From the NCBI RefSeq assembly GCF_047495875.1, contig NC_092461.1, forward strand, positions 47,385,601 to 47,449,600: 64,000 nucleotides of DNA, written 5' to 3'. The stretch comes from Pithys albifrons albifrons (lineage: Eukaryota; Chordata; Aves; Passeriformes; Thamnophilidae). The notes under the pieces were generated by a model, which worked only from the letters and a program-made list of their open reading frames with translations, had not been told where the DNA came from and made no database searches. A program made the position numbers and the translations under genes. Shown here in pieces: positions 14,685-23,498 of this stretch; positions within the stretch are counted from its first letter, which is position 1; each line of letters starts with the position of its first letter.

Positions 14685-15169
14685 CGCGGGTTGCGCCGGT
14701 ACCCGCTCGGTATTTTCGCATCGCACCATCTCCGCAGGGCCAGCACCGCCGCCCGCCTCTCTCAGCGCCGCTCGCAGCCGCGGACCGCGCTCGGACCGCA
14801 CCGCATCGCGCTCGGACCGTCCCTGCCGGCGGCGGGGGCGGCATGGCCACGGGGCCACACGCCCCGATGGGATGCGCTCCCTCGTCCCCGACCCGCGCAG
14901 CGCGGACCGCCGTGGCCGAGCCGAGCCGAGCTGGGCCGGCAGGCCGCGAGCCGCTGACCCCGGGGCGGGCAGACGATAAGTTGCGACAGCCCCGAGCCTC
15001 GCACCGAGGCGGCCGGGCGGGCAGGTGCAGCCGGTCGCGCCGCCCGTCCCGCCCGCCGCCAGCCTCCAAGGATGTGGGCTGCCATCCCCGAGACCCTGCC
15101 CCGGGCCGCCCGTGCCGCGGGGAGGCGGCACCAAAGCGGCGGCGGCCCCGCGCCCGCGGACAAACTTAC

Positions 15170-15261
15170 TTGTGGGCGGCGGCGGCGCCCGCGCCCTCCT
15201 TCCCGCGCTGCGAGCGAGCGCAGCCCCGGCGCGGCGGCCGCTGCCGTGCGCCTTCGGACAT
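15170..15261 (-). CDS. Candidate first coding exon (minus strand), gene unknown
   Basis: Read on the minus strand, an ATG at 15,261 with A at -3 opens a frame of 30 codons plus 2 bases. The peptide begins MSEGARQRPPRRGC and ends in an alanine run. The frame stops at a good splice-donor match (ACAA|GTAAGTTT, intron starting at 15,169). The start lies about 90 bp downstream of the CTATTTTTAG element on the same strand. Support is the start context, the donor and the position in a CpG island. I recognise neither the protein nor any partner exon in the window, so this may be chance. Confidence 0.25.
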
Positions 15262-15352
15262 GCTCAGTCCCCCCGCCGTGAGGAACCTACCACCGGGGGG
15301 GACGGGGGAGCGCGGGGAAAGGGGCAGAGCTGGATGCTACCAAGAGGACGGG

Positions 15353-15362
15353 CTAAAAATAG
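15353..15362. promoter_or_regulatory. MEF2-type / TATA-like element in the CpG island
   Basis: CTAAAAATAG matches the MEF2 consensus CTA(A/T)4TAG exactly. On either strand it could also act as a weak TATA-like core element. It is an isolated AT-rich decamer inside very GC-rich DNA, about 90 bp upstream of the candidate minus-strand start codon. That makes a promoter role plausible but unproven. Confidence 0.4.
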
Positions 15363-15805
15363 GCGCTGCAGAAAGGAACAGCTGGAGCTTAAAGGGGCAG
15401 GGGCGCCTCGCTCCGCGCAGCCCCGGGCAGGGGCGCCTCCTCCGCAGCAGAGGCTCTGGAAGCGGGGCCGTGCTTGCGCTGCCGCGCCGGTCCTGCCCGC
15501 GGAGCCGGAGCAGAGGCTCTGGGAGCGGGGCGATGGATGCTGCGCCACCGCGCCCGAGTCCTGCCCTCGCCGCTGCGGCGGGAGCGCTGCGCGGCTTCGG
15601 CCGCGGCTGCTGCCGCCGAGCGCGCAGGGGAGCGCAAGGTGCCAGGAGGGCTCGGGGGTGTCTGGCGGGGACGTCCCCGCGCCCCGCCCGCCCCTCACCA
15701 CATTCCCCGGCCCTTTGCTCCAGAGCCGGGCCCGGCACCGCACCTTGGAGCCTGGCCATTTACCTCGGGGCCGGGCCACCCCGTGAAGCGGCAGCTTCAG
15801 AAACG

Positions 15806-18222
15806 AGGTCTAAGAGTGAGGGAAAGGATGCCCAGCAGCGTTTTCATGCGATGTTTCTCTGGAGACATCCCTGTCCTGCTCCGAGGCATTATATGGTGCG
15901 GACGAGGCTTGAGCACACACAGGAGCTCTCCTGTGAAACTCAGAGCAGTCACATGAGAATGTGTCAGGTCCGAGGCGAAGAGCGTGAAGAACAACCCTGC
16001 TAACCATGATTCTCTAGGCTGGAAGATCTATGCGGCAAGAGAATTACATGATCACCTCGCACTGGCACTGCTGTGTTTCAAACCTAGAACTGTCGAAATT
16101 AAAAGCCCCCCAAGTATTTGTGAATGGAAATTTCTCCTCTGTTTCTTAAGCCGTGGCTTATCATTCCTTGCTTTCCTAAAAGACCGATGAGAATAAACAT
16201 GACAACACCACTTTGCCTTAGATTTATAAAGATACTACAAAGCCTAAAATCGTATCACCCTAGCAGGAGTTCAGAGGTTTTGCTGGATTCTGCTTCTAGG
16301 GATACAGAAAATTGCTCTTGCACAAAAAACCAACCAAAAAAAAAAAAAACAAAAAAACCACCTCCACAACTTTACAGTATGAATACTAAAGTTCTCAGAA
16401 TATCAGACAATGTCTGCATCATGATAACTTGCCATTCTAATGACATCATGTACAACAGTATGTACAGTCAACACTATCATAATCAAAACCTTTCATTTAA
16501 TTCATTAGTCATGAGAGGAGAGTACTACAAGTTTATCTTAATATGAATTCTAACACAGTCTTCAGCAAAAACTACTGCAGAAAAAAACCCTCAGTTACAT
16601 GTAGGTGAGTATAATCAGGAAAGGAAGTGTTACTTGTCAGTAATGTCAAATAAACGGAGAGCAAGGAAGCAATTTCCCTTGCAGACTGAGATACAATGGG
16701 ATAGATTATTAGATAAGATTATGTAGGTTACTCTTCTGCAGTACTTTAAGAAAAGAAAGATGAGATCACAAAGAATATAGCATTACAAAGGGAATGAATC
16801 ATTTTCACTAATTCACCTCATTCTGTGTTCTCCATAAGCCCTGAGATGCACTCTATTCTGTAGTCCATGTCTCACAGCCACTTTCATACAATGTATTATA
16901 AAAACGTGTAAGCTGTGTAGCATGCATAACTATATAAAGTGAGGTGGGGGGAAATGACATAATTCCTTCACCTGAAGCTATTGATCTTGAGATAGACAGC
17001 AGGGGAAATAGAAAAGGCAGTTTTCTGAATGCAGGTTCAGATTTGGGATAACAGAGGGCTAATGTATTTCTGGCTGCAGCTGGAGCTCTGCAGGAGCAGT
17101 AGGCAGCCTCTGGAGAATTTCCTACAACAGTATGCATCTTTAGCATCACACAGCTCTGGATAAATCAGGAGTCTGAAAGATATCCTGAGTCTCAGGAGAG
17201 TAGCTTCCAACTGTGGAGTCTTGCTGTCTTACAAATTGAGGAATACTGTTCATCCTCAAAATAAATATTAAATTAATTGTTAAGAAAATGTGTATTTCTT
17301 TGAAGACTGTGTCATCAGTCTCCTCAAGGGTAGCTATATTATTGTTCTCACACCTTTCCTTGTCTATGAGGAATCTCTTCAGAACTTGTCACTGTAGTTG
17401 CTTTTTGCAATGAAAAACAAAACATATATGGATATTTCTTACCCTAACCATGCTGTTGTAAATTGTTGTAAACATATATATATATATGTAAAAGTCTCAG
17501 ATAATATATTCCAGTGTCCAAAAGGCACCATCATCACCCAGATGCAAATTACAAAACTGGACATTAATGAGTTAGTGGTGGCCACATCTGCTGTAACAGT
17601 CAGTGAACTACATTTAAAGTTAGACACCCATCTGAAGCTGGATTCTGTTCCTTTCTTCTTCAAGTTTTGCTCAGCAGAAATTTCCAGAGTTGCATTTTGT
17701 ACCTACACAGCATCAAAGATTTGCTGTGCTGCTGTGTCCTATCAAATAGAAAGAGAACAATTCCTCAGCAAGCAGAAGATGTGCAGCTTTGGTCTACGTG
17801 AATAGCACAGCACTTTACCAATCTCTCCATATTACTTGGGACAGCTCTAGCAAAATCTTGCTTTTTCAAATGTATCCCCTATAATTCCACACTGTTGATG
17901 ATCTGAGGCTGTGACTGCCTCTGGCTCTCAGACTTTCACCTCAGTCTTCTCAATTTTCTCCTCTCATTATTATTTCTCTCTCCTTCCTGATGACAGTATG
18001 TAGATTTTCTCTACTGTCTCCTTGTGTAACTCAAAGTTACATTCCAGCACCCTTACCTGTTACCATTGTCCCAGGGAACTTTTCCAAATAGTTGAGTACC
18101 CAGTCTTCCCATGTGGTAGGTAGAACATGCATTGGCGTTTTTTGGTTTGGTTTGGATTTGTTGTTGTTGTTGATTGCTTAGGACAAAGCTTATTTTCAAG
18201 GGATATAACTTGCAAGTTTTAG
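15806..18222. other. Non-coding stretch between the CpG island and the repeat nest
   Basis: Base composition returns to AT-rich. There is an A-rich low-complexity run with C interruptions at about 16,326-16,362, a short (AT)n at about 17,473-17,487, and (GTT)n near 18,160-18,172. The 135-codon plus-strand open frame at 17,398-17,805 has no recognisable domain and I do not call it a gene. Confidence 0.55.
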
Positions 18223-19078
18223 TATCATAGAATGATCATAAGTTCATAGAATGGTTTGGATTGGAAGGCACCTTAAAGATGATCTAGTTAAATCCCATTA
18301 CCACGGTCAGGGACACATTCCACTACACTAGGTTGCTCAAAGCCCTGTCCAACCTGGCCTCTCCAACACTTCCAGGGATGGGGCATCCATACCTTGTCTG
18401 GGCAGCTTGTTCCAGGGCCTTACCAATCTCATAGTGAAGAGTTTCTTTCTAATATCTAATGCAAACCTCCTCTCTTTCAGTTTAAAGCCATTACCTCTTG
18501 TTCTACCACTACATGTCCCTGGAAAAGGCCCTCTCCAGCTCTCTTGCTGTAATATCTCTCTAGAGACTTTTCTTGTCCGGTCTGAACAGCTCCAGCTCTC
18601 TCAGCATGTCTTCATACGAAAGGTGTTTCAGCCCTCCTTCTACCCCTTCTATGGACTCAGTTCACTGGGTGTACATATTTCTTATGTTGTGGGTCCCCAG
18701 AGATGGATGCAATACTCCGGCTGGGATCGCAAAAGAGCAGAGTAGAGGGGCAGAATTAGCTCCCTTGACCTGCTGGCCAGTCTGCTTTTGAAGCAGCCCA
18801 GGATGTGGTTGGCTTTCTGGGTTCCAAGTCCACATTGCTGGCTCATGTTGAACCTCCAGTCTGCCAATGCCCTCAAGTCCTCAAGTCCTTCTACTCAGAC
18901 CTGCTCTCAATCCGTTCTCCACCCAGCCTGTATTTGTGTCTGAGATTGCCCCAACCTGGGTTCATGACCTTTCACTTGGTCTTATTAAACTTTATGAAGT
19001 TCACACAGGCTCATCACTCAGACCTGTCAAGATCTCTTTTGTAAGAATCCTTTCCCTCCAGCGTGTCAACTGTACCAC
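18223..19078 (-). mobile_element. CR1 LINE, left part, split by a later LTR insertion
   Basis: A minus-strand CR1 copy begins at its 3' tail (TCATAGAATGGTTTGGATTGG). It extends about 850 bp through the 3' untranslated region into the end of the reverse-transcriptase frame. On the minus strand, residues such as NMSQQC, QKANHILGCFKS and LPLYSALLRSQPEYC are recognisable CR1 pol C-terminal motifs. The element breaks at 19,078 inside the sequence CAACTGTACCAC and resumes at 26,497 with ACAGCTTGGTGCC. The copy was therefore already present when an LTR element landed in it. Confidence 0.93.
19074..19078. repeat. Target-site duplication ACCAC, left copy
   Basis: ACCAC immediately precedes the TG of the older LTR at 19,079. 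It is repeated at 26,492-26,496, directly after that LTR's terminal CA. Removing the insertion and one copy restores a continuous CR1. Confidence 0.9.
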
Positions 19079-19284
19079 TGTCTCGGGTTGAGCTGGCAAA
19101 ATGCCAACTGTCCAGGACAGAGTGAAAAGAGTTCCTCCTCCCCCCAACCAGCCAAGGGAAAAAGAAGAGGGAGAGGAAAAAAAAAAACCCTCAAAACCAG
19201 ATTTATGCTGAAACTAACTATATGTATTTATACAGAAAAGAGAAAATTAAGAGAAAACTACAGTATAACACAAACTTACACAAG
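19079..19284 (+). mobile_element. Older LTR, left arm (interrupted by the provirus)
   Basis: The LTR starts with TGTCTCGGGTTGAGCTGGCA. After 206 bp it is interrupted at ACAAG by the young provirus, and it continues at 26,053. With the provirus removed it is about 645 bp, begins TG, ends CA and is flanked by 5-bp duplications, so it is a solo LTR or short LTR element. No internal retroviral sequence of its own remains. An A-run lies at about 19,179-19,189. I do not assign a named family. Confidence 0.85.
19280..19284. repeat. Target-site duplication ACAAG, left copy
   Basis: ACAAG lies directly before the 5' LTR and is repeated directly after the 3' LTR at 26,048-26,052. The exact 5-bp duplication confirms both proviral ends and an integrase-made insertion. 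Confidence 0.97.
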
Positions 19285-19508
19285 TGTCCTAGTTCAGCAG
19301 GAGGGACCAGCTAACCCTGTGTGGGGGTGATCAAAGCTGTGTATTCTACCCCCTCTATTCATTCCCCAAGGACAATGGGCCATTAGCAGCAGCTGCCCAG
19401 GGAGCCATTATCACCCTCACACCCAGCCTGAGGGGGGCGGAGCTGCCAATGGGCCATCAACAGCTCAACACCCCCTGGCTCCCAGAGTCAATCACCCATT
19501 GTGTGAGT

Positions 19509-19553
19509 CCCCGCCCAGGGGGAGGGACTGAGAGCTCCCTGAGGGTACATAAG
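19509..19553 (+). promoter_or_regulatory. LTR core promoter: GC box and TATA-like element
   Basis: A GC box (CCCCGCCC) starts at 19,509, and an upstream one (GGGGGGCGGAG) lies at about 19,432-19,442. TACATAAG at 19,546-19,553 is the best TATA-like element. The same elements occur in the 3' LTR, shifted by 6,135 bp, so that copy could in principle drive downstream flanking DNA. Confidence 0.55.
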
Positions 19554-19834
19554 TGGTGGGTAAGAAGACCTCGGGTACTTCTCGTCGGATCCAGAGCAGC
19601 AGCAGGACCTCGACAGGAGGAGATCCCCGCTCTCGCCCAGACCACAGCCCTCGCCTGCACCAACAGGTTTTTCTTTTCCTTTTGCTCTGGACTTGGGGGA
19701 GCCACAGGGGTCTCAGCACAAGGGCAAACAAACCCCCTTGGGTTTGTGCCCCAGGACGCTGGGTTATACTGCTGGGGTATTGTGAGTTGAAAGCAATTTC
19801 CCTTGTGTGTCAGTGTTGTTATAATAATATTATT

Positions 19835-19840
19835 ATTAAA
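19835..19840 (+). terminator. LTR polyadenylation signal ATTAAA
   Basis: ATTAAA follows an AT-rich run (ATAATAATATTATT) near the end of the LTR. It is the only good polyadenylation signal in the LTR. The functional copy would be the equivalent at 25,970-25,975 in the 3' LTR. Confidence 0.6.
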
Positions 19841-19917
19841 TTTTAGCTCTGACTTATAATCTCTCTCGTGGTGAGTTCATTTCCCCTGCTGGTTCACCTT
19901 CAAGCCAGCACATCTTT

Positions 19918-19935
19918 TGGCGCCCAACGTGGGGC
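19918..19935 (+). promoter_or_regulatory. Primer-binding site for tRNA-Lys
   Basis: TGGCGCCCAACGTGGGGC begins 5 bases after the 5' LTR. It corresponds to the 3' end of the tRNA-Lys(1,2) type known from several lysine-primed retroviruses. The classical primer for ERV-L elements is tRNA-Leu, so a lysine primer beside an ERV-L-like pol is worth noting. Confidence 0.9.
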
Positions 19936-20000
19936 ACGAGAGAGAAGTCAGAACTACAATTTCATTTTGTGTATTTGGGTACAGAAACTCCCTGACTACC

Positions 20001-22130
20001 ATGTTGCTTGATGTATTCATGTGGATGGTGTATCTGGGCCTGTTCATATTTCGACACATGGGGAACCATGTGCCTGTTTTGATGCTCTCTTTAATACCAG
20101 GGAGAAGGATCAAAATTGCTTTATTAATATACTATGTTTATGTTGTCATAACATCAGAAGCAATGAATTTCATTGTGAATGTATATTCAGTCTGGTCTGC
20201 CTGTCCTGGTTTGGGTTGTTACCTCTGGGGTCTCATTAAAAATAGCACCCAGACTGTGGGGAAAACAGGCGGAGATGGTTACTTCCACCTTTTCACCTCT
20301 GCTACAACAATCATTGAAAATATTGAGCTTCCTTTTGATGTTAGGGACAGCATAATCTTGCTGTTAGTGTTGCTTTGTCTCCTCTGTACTGTATACACCA
20401 TGTTTAGGGTCAGAACTGGGCTCTCTAAGGAGACTTGCTGGAGGCCTGCCCTGGGAGCGGATGATGTTGAGTGGCACGGGAAGTGGGAAGATATGGGCCA
20501 GTATTTGGAGACCTTCTCTCCTCAAATGATCTGGAAATTCACCCCGGAACAACTGCAGGACCCTGCCAAAATGCTAAGCTATGTGAAAGGAAGATGCTCT
20601 GGTAGTCCCAGAGATGTGCAGCTCACAGCAACCTGCTGGGCCCTGGCCACTGCCTACCGCACACTGCTTGGTGTGGTACAGCATCATCAGGAGGAGGAGA
20701 AAAGGAGCAAATCCACAGGCACCATGCCCACCCAGACCATGACTGAGCCAGAGAGGAAGAGAGATACATCAACTAGCGCCATGTCCACCCAGACCATGAC
20801 TGAGCCAGAGAGGAAGAGAGATACATCAACTAGCGCCATGTCCACCCAGACCATGACTGAGCCAGAGAGGAAGAGAGATACATCAACTAGCGCCATGTCC
20901 ACCCAGACCATGACTGAGCCAGAGAGGAAGAGAGATACATCAACCAGCGCCATGTCCACCCAGACCATGACTGAGCCAGAGAGGAAGAGAGATACATCAG
21001 CCAGCACCATGTCCACACAAACCATGGAGGAGCCAGAAGGACAACAGAAACCGATAGCAGTTGCCCCTGTCCAGAAAAGAAAATCAAAGACCAAATCAGT
21101 TCGTATAGTGCATGACAAGGAAGAGTCAGGACCTTCATCTCAAGCAGAAGAAATGGAGCCAGAAATAATCACCCGGTCCCTATCCCTGGGAGAGCTGCGT
21201 GAGCTCCGGAGAGAGTTCACACGACAGGCAAATGAGTCCATCTTGACCTGGCTACTTCGAATCTGGGATGCTGCAGCCAATGATACAATTCTAGATGGGA
21301 GTGAGGCGAGGCAGCTGGGATCCCTTTCTCGAGATGTTGTCATTGATCAGGGCATTGGAAAGAGACAGGAAACTCTCAGCCTCTGGCGGCGACTGTTGTC
21401 AAGCGTGAGGGAGAGATATCTTTGTAAGGAGGACCTCCACGTACAGCAAGGACAATGGAACACGATGGAACAAGGTATCCGGTGCTTAAGGGAATTAGCC
21501 GTACTGGAGATAATCTTTTCCGAGGATGAGAGATTCCCTAAAAGTCCAGATGGTGTCCAGTGCACATCCCAGATGTGGTTAAAATTTGCACGACTTGGGC
21601 CAGAAATGTATTCTCGCTACCTTGCAACATTGCAGTGGAGAGAGGGAGAAGACAAGGTGGGTGCACTGGTCAGCAAACTCAGGATTTATGAAGACACTGT
21701 CACTGCTCCATTACGAGCCCACGTCTCAGCTGTGGAAACAAAACTGGCTGAACTGGAAGAGAAGATTAAGGAAGGACTCTTCCATATCTCTCCAGAACAA
21801 ACGAGAGTCTCTGCCATCAGAAGCAGGCGTCTTCCAGCTAAGGAGAAAGGGTACACTCCACACGGCAATCTGTGGTTTTACCTCCATGAGCATGGAGAAG
21901 ATATGAGGAAGTGGGATGGGAAACCCACCTCTTCCTTAGCAGCTCGGGTACGTGAATTGCAAAGAGGCACAACTAACACAGGGAATTCTTCAAGGTTGAA
22001 GGCTGCTCCGGTCTCTCGTGGGCAAGGCTCCAGACAGTATAGGAATGATGATGTTATGCCCGATCCTCTTGAAGGAACCTCCCGGTCATATTCACAGGGA
22101 GAGCGCAGTGAATACCATGACCAGAACTAG
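20001..22130 (+). CDS. gag: Gag polyprotein with an N-terminal hydrophobic, membrane-like region
   Basis: An open frame of 709 codons starts at the first in-frame ATG after the primer-binding site (A at -3) and ends at UAG 22,128-22,130. The frame is open upstream to 19,917, but without an ATG. Residues 1-17, 39-51, 57-80 (weaker) and 118-135 are strongly hydrophobic, and an NST glycosylation sequon sits at 81-83. Residues of about 145-230 look like a matrix-type domain. Residues of about 241-345 are a 19-residue tandem repeat rich in Thr, Glu, Arg and Lys. Residues of about 390-640 are a helical capsid-like region typical of avian ERV-L Gag, including WLLRIWDAAAND at about 416, a coiled-coil-like KLAELEEKIKEG near 582, and WFYLHEHGEDMRKWDGKP near 624. 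The C-terminus is basic and polar with no CCHC knuckle. The frame is unbroken. Confidence 0.9.
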   Translation: MLLDVFMWMVYLGLFIFRHMGNHVPVLMLSLIPGRRIKIALLIYYVYVVITSEAMNFIVNVYSVWSACPGLGCYLWGLIKNSTQTVGKTGGDGYFHLFTSATTIIENIELPFDVRDSIILLLVLLCLLCTVYTMFRVRTGLSKETCWRPALGADDVEWHGKWEDMGQYLETFSPQMIWKFTPEQLQDPAKMLSYVKGRCSGSPRDVQLTATCWALATAYRTLLGVVQHHQEEEKRSKSTGTMPTQTMTEPERKRDTSTSAMSTQTMTEPERKRDTSTSAMSTQTMTEPERKRDTSTSAMSTQTMTEPERKRDTSTSAMSTQTMTEPERKRDTSASTMSTQTMEEPEGQQKPIAVAPVQKRKSKTKSVRIVHDKEESGPSSQAEEMEPEIITRSLSLGELRELRREFTRQANESILTWLLRIWDAAANDTILDGSEARQLGSLSRDVVIDQGIGKRQETLSLWRRLLSSVRERYLCKEDLHVQQGQWNTMEQGIRCLRELAVLEIIFSEDERFPKSPDGVQCTSQMWLKFARLGPEMYSRYLATLQWREGEDKVGALVSKLRIYEDTVTAPLRAHVSAVETKLAELEEKIKEGLFHISPEQTRVSAIRSRRLPAKEKGYTPHGNLWFYLHEHGEDMRKWDGKPTSSLAARVRELQRGTTNTGNSSRLKAAPVSRGQGSRQYRNDDVMPDPLEGTSRSYSQGERSEYHDQN
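20721..21040 (+). repeat. 57-bp tandem repeat inside gag, about 5.5 copies
   Basis: Units begin at 20,721, 20,778, 20,835, 20,892, 20,949 and 21,006. Each is 57 bp, or 19 codons (core STQTMTEPERKRDTS), so copy number can change without shifting the frame. The middle copies are nearly identical. The first differs slightly at its start (ATGCCC for ATGTCC), and the last is divergent and truncated. The unit also has no stops on the minus strand, which produces a long antisense frame with no likely meaning. Confidence 0.95.
22128..22130 (+). other. In-frame UAG between gag and pol, possible readthrough site
   Basis: UAG follows CAGAAC and precedes GGGGGGCCCTG. Translation stays open in exactly the same frame from 22,131 into the protease. 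This matches retroviruses that make Gag-Pol by suppressing a single UAG, and a G directly after the UAG favours leaky termination. Whether a downstream RNA structure exists cannot be settled by eye. Confidence 0.6.
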
Positions 22131-23498
22131 GGGGGCCCTGCCTCTAGCCAGGTAGAGGAGAGGGACAATCGGGTTTATTGGACTGTGTGGATTCGGTGGC
22201 CTGGCTCATCAGACCCACAGAAATACAAAGCTTTAGTGGACACTGGCGCACAATGCACGTTGATGCCATCAGGATACGTCGGGGCAGAATCCATCTCTAT
22301 TTCTGGGGTAACAGGGGGATCCCAACAGCTGACTGTACTGGAAGCTGAAGTCAGCTTGACTGGCAAGGAATGGCATAGACACCCCATTGTGACTGGTCCA
22401 GAAGCCCCGTGTATCCTTGGCATAGACTACCTGAGGAATGGATATTTCAAAGACCCAAAGGGACTGCGTTGGGCCTTTGGCATAGCTGCTGTGGAGACAG
22501 AGGAAATCAGACAGCTGAGCACCTTGCCTGGCCTCTCAGAGGACCCTTCTGCTGTAGGACTGCTGAAAGTTGAAGAACAATTGGTACCGCTGGCCACAGC
22601 CACAGTGCACCGTCGGCAATACCGCACTGACCGAGACTCTGTGACCCCCATACACAAGATGATTCGTGAGCTGGAGAGCCAAGGGGTGGTCAGCAAGACT
22701 CACTCACCCTTTAATAGCCCCATATGGCCAGTACGAAAGTCCAGTGGAGAGTGGAGGCTGACGGTGGATTACCGTGGTCTCAATGAGGTCACACCCCCCC
22801 TGAGTGCCGCTGTGCCGGACATGCTGGAGCTTCAGTATGAGCTGGAGTCCAAGGCAGCCAAGTGGTATGCCACCATCGACATTGCCAATGCCTTTTTCTC
22901 CATTCCGTTGGCAGCAGAGTGCAGGCCGCAGTTCGCTTTCACCTGGAAGGGGGTGCAGTACACCTGGAATCGACTGCCCCAGGGGTGGAAACACAGTCCC
23001 ACCATTTGCCATGGACTGATCCAGACTGCATTGGAAAAGGGTGAGGCTCCAGAACATCTACAGTACATCGATGACATCATTGTATGGGGGAACACAGCAG
23101 GGGAGGTTTTTGAGAAAGGAAAGAAGATAATCCAGATTCTCCTAAGAGCTGGTTTTGCCATTAAACGAAGTAAGGTCAAGGGACCTGCTCAGGAAATTCA
23201 GTTCCTAGGAGTGAAGTGGCAAGACGGACGTCGTCAGATTCCAACAGAGGTGATCAACAAAATAGCAGCTATGTCCCCACCGACCAGCAAGAAGGAAACT
23301 CAGGCTTTCCTAGGCGCCGTGGGCTTTTGGAGGATGCATATCCCTGAGTACAGTCAGATTGTAAGCCCTCTCTACCTTGTGACACGGAAGAAAAATGATT
23401 TCCAGTGGGGCCCTGAACAACAACAAGCCTTTGAGCAGATTAAACAGGAGATTACCCATGCAGTAGCCCTTGGGCCAGTCAGGACAGGAAGGATGTGA
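22131..23498 (+). pseudogene. pol: pol part 1: aspartic protease and reverse transcriptase, ended by a frameshift
   Basis: This frame continues gag past the UAG. The protease active site DTGA is at 22,239, and the second protease motif (ILGIDYLR) lies at about 22,414-22,437. The reverse transcriptase follows with LTVDYRGLNEV at about 22,758, TIDIANAFFSIP (first catalytic Asp at 22,878), the LPQGWKHSP block near 22,974 and the catalytic YIDD at 23,064-23,075. After the thumb region the frame hits a UGA at 23,496-23,498. Homology continues at once in the -1 frame, so a one-base indel just before the stop is the likely cause. All catalytic residues I can check are present. Expression would depend on UAG suppression. 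Confidence 0.9.

Larger units (their letters stand above)
14685..15805. promoter_or_regulatory. CpG island, probable promoter of an unidentified gene
   Basis: This stretch of about 1.1 kb is strongly GC-rich and dense in CpG, with AT-rich DNA on both sides. Islands like this in birds usually mark promoters and first exons. It holds several GC boxes and short internal direct repeats: GGGCAGGGGCGCCTC at about 15,395 and 15,425, and CAGAGGCTCTGG at 15,448 and 15,511. It also holds a CTAAAAATAG element at 15,353. Long open frames run on both strands in several frames, as expected from GC-rich DNA with few stop codons. None resembles a known protein. Direction of transcription is not settled; one candidate minus-strand first exon is listed separately. 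Confidence 0.85.
19285..19912 (+). repeat. 5' LTR
   Basis: 628 bp, beginning TGTCCTAGTTC and ending CAAGCCAGCACA. The TGT...ACA termini are short inverted repeats. The LTR contains two GC boxes, a TATA-like element and an ATTAAA polyadenylation signal. U3, R and U5 can be placed only roughly: transcription start about 25-30 bp after 19,553 and cleavage shortly after 19,840, giving an R of about 270 bp (inference). The matching 3' LTR lies at 25,420. Confidence 0.97.

Noticed and set aside
14571..16007. Many long open frames on both strands in the CpG island, up to 386 codons
   Set aside because: GC-rich DNA has few stop codons. The frames overlap in several registers, are rich in Arg, Ala, Pro and Gly, and resemble no protein family.
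19449..19846. Open frames of 79-113 codons inside the LTR, repeated in both LTRs
   Set aside because: They overlap the promoter and R region on both strands and have no recognisable protein features. They recur only because the LTRs are identical.
19917..20000. Upstream extension of the gag frame to the primer-binding site
   Set aside because: It has no ATG and would translate the primer-binding site. The first ATG at 20,001, with A at -3, is the likelier start.
20687..21138. Long antisense open frames over the gag repeat
   Set aside because: The 57-bp unit happens to lack stops on the minus strand and its length is a multiple of three. The frame is a by-product of the gag repeat.
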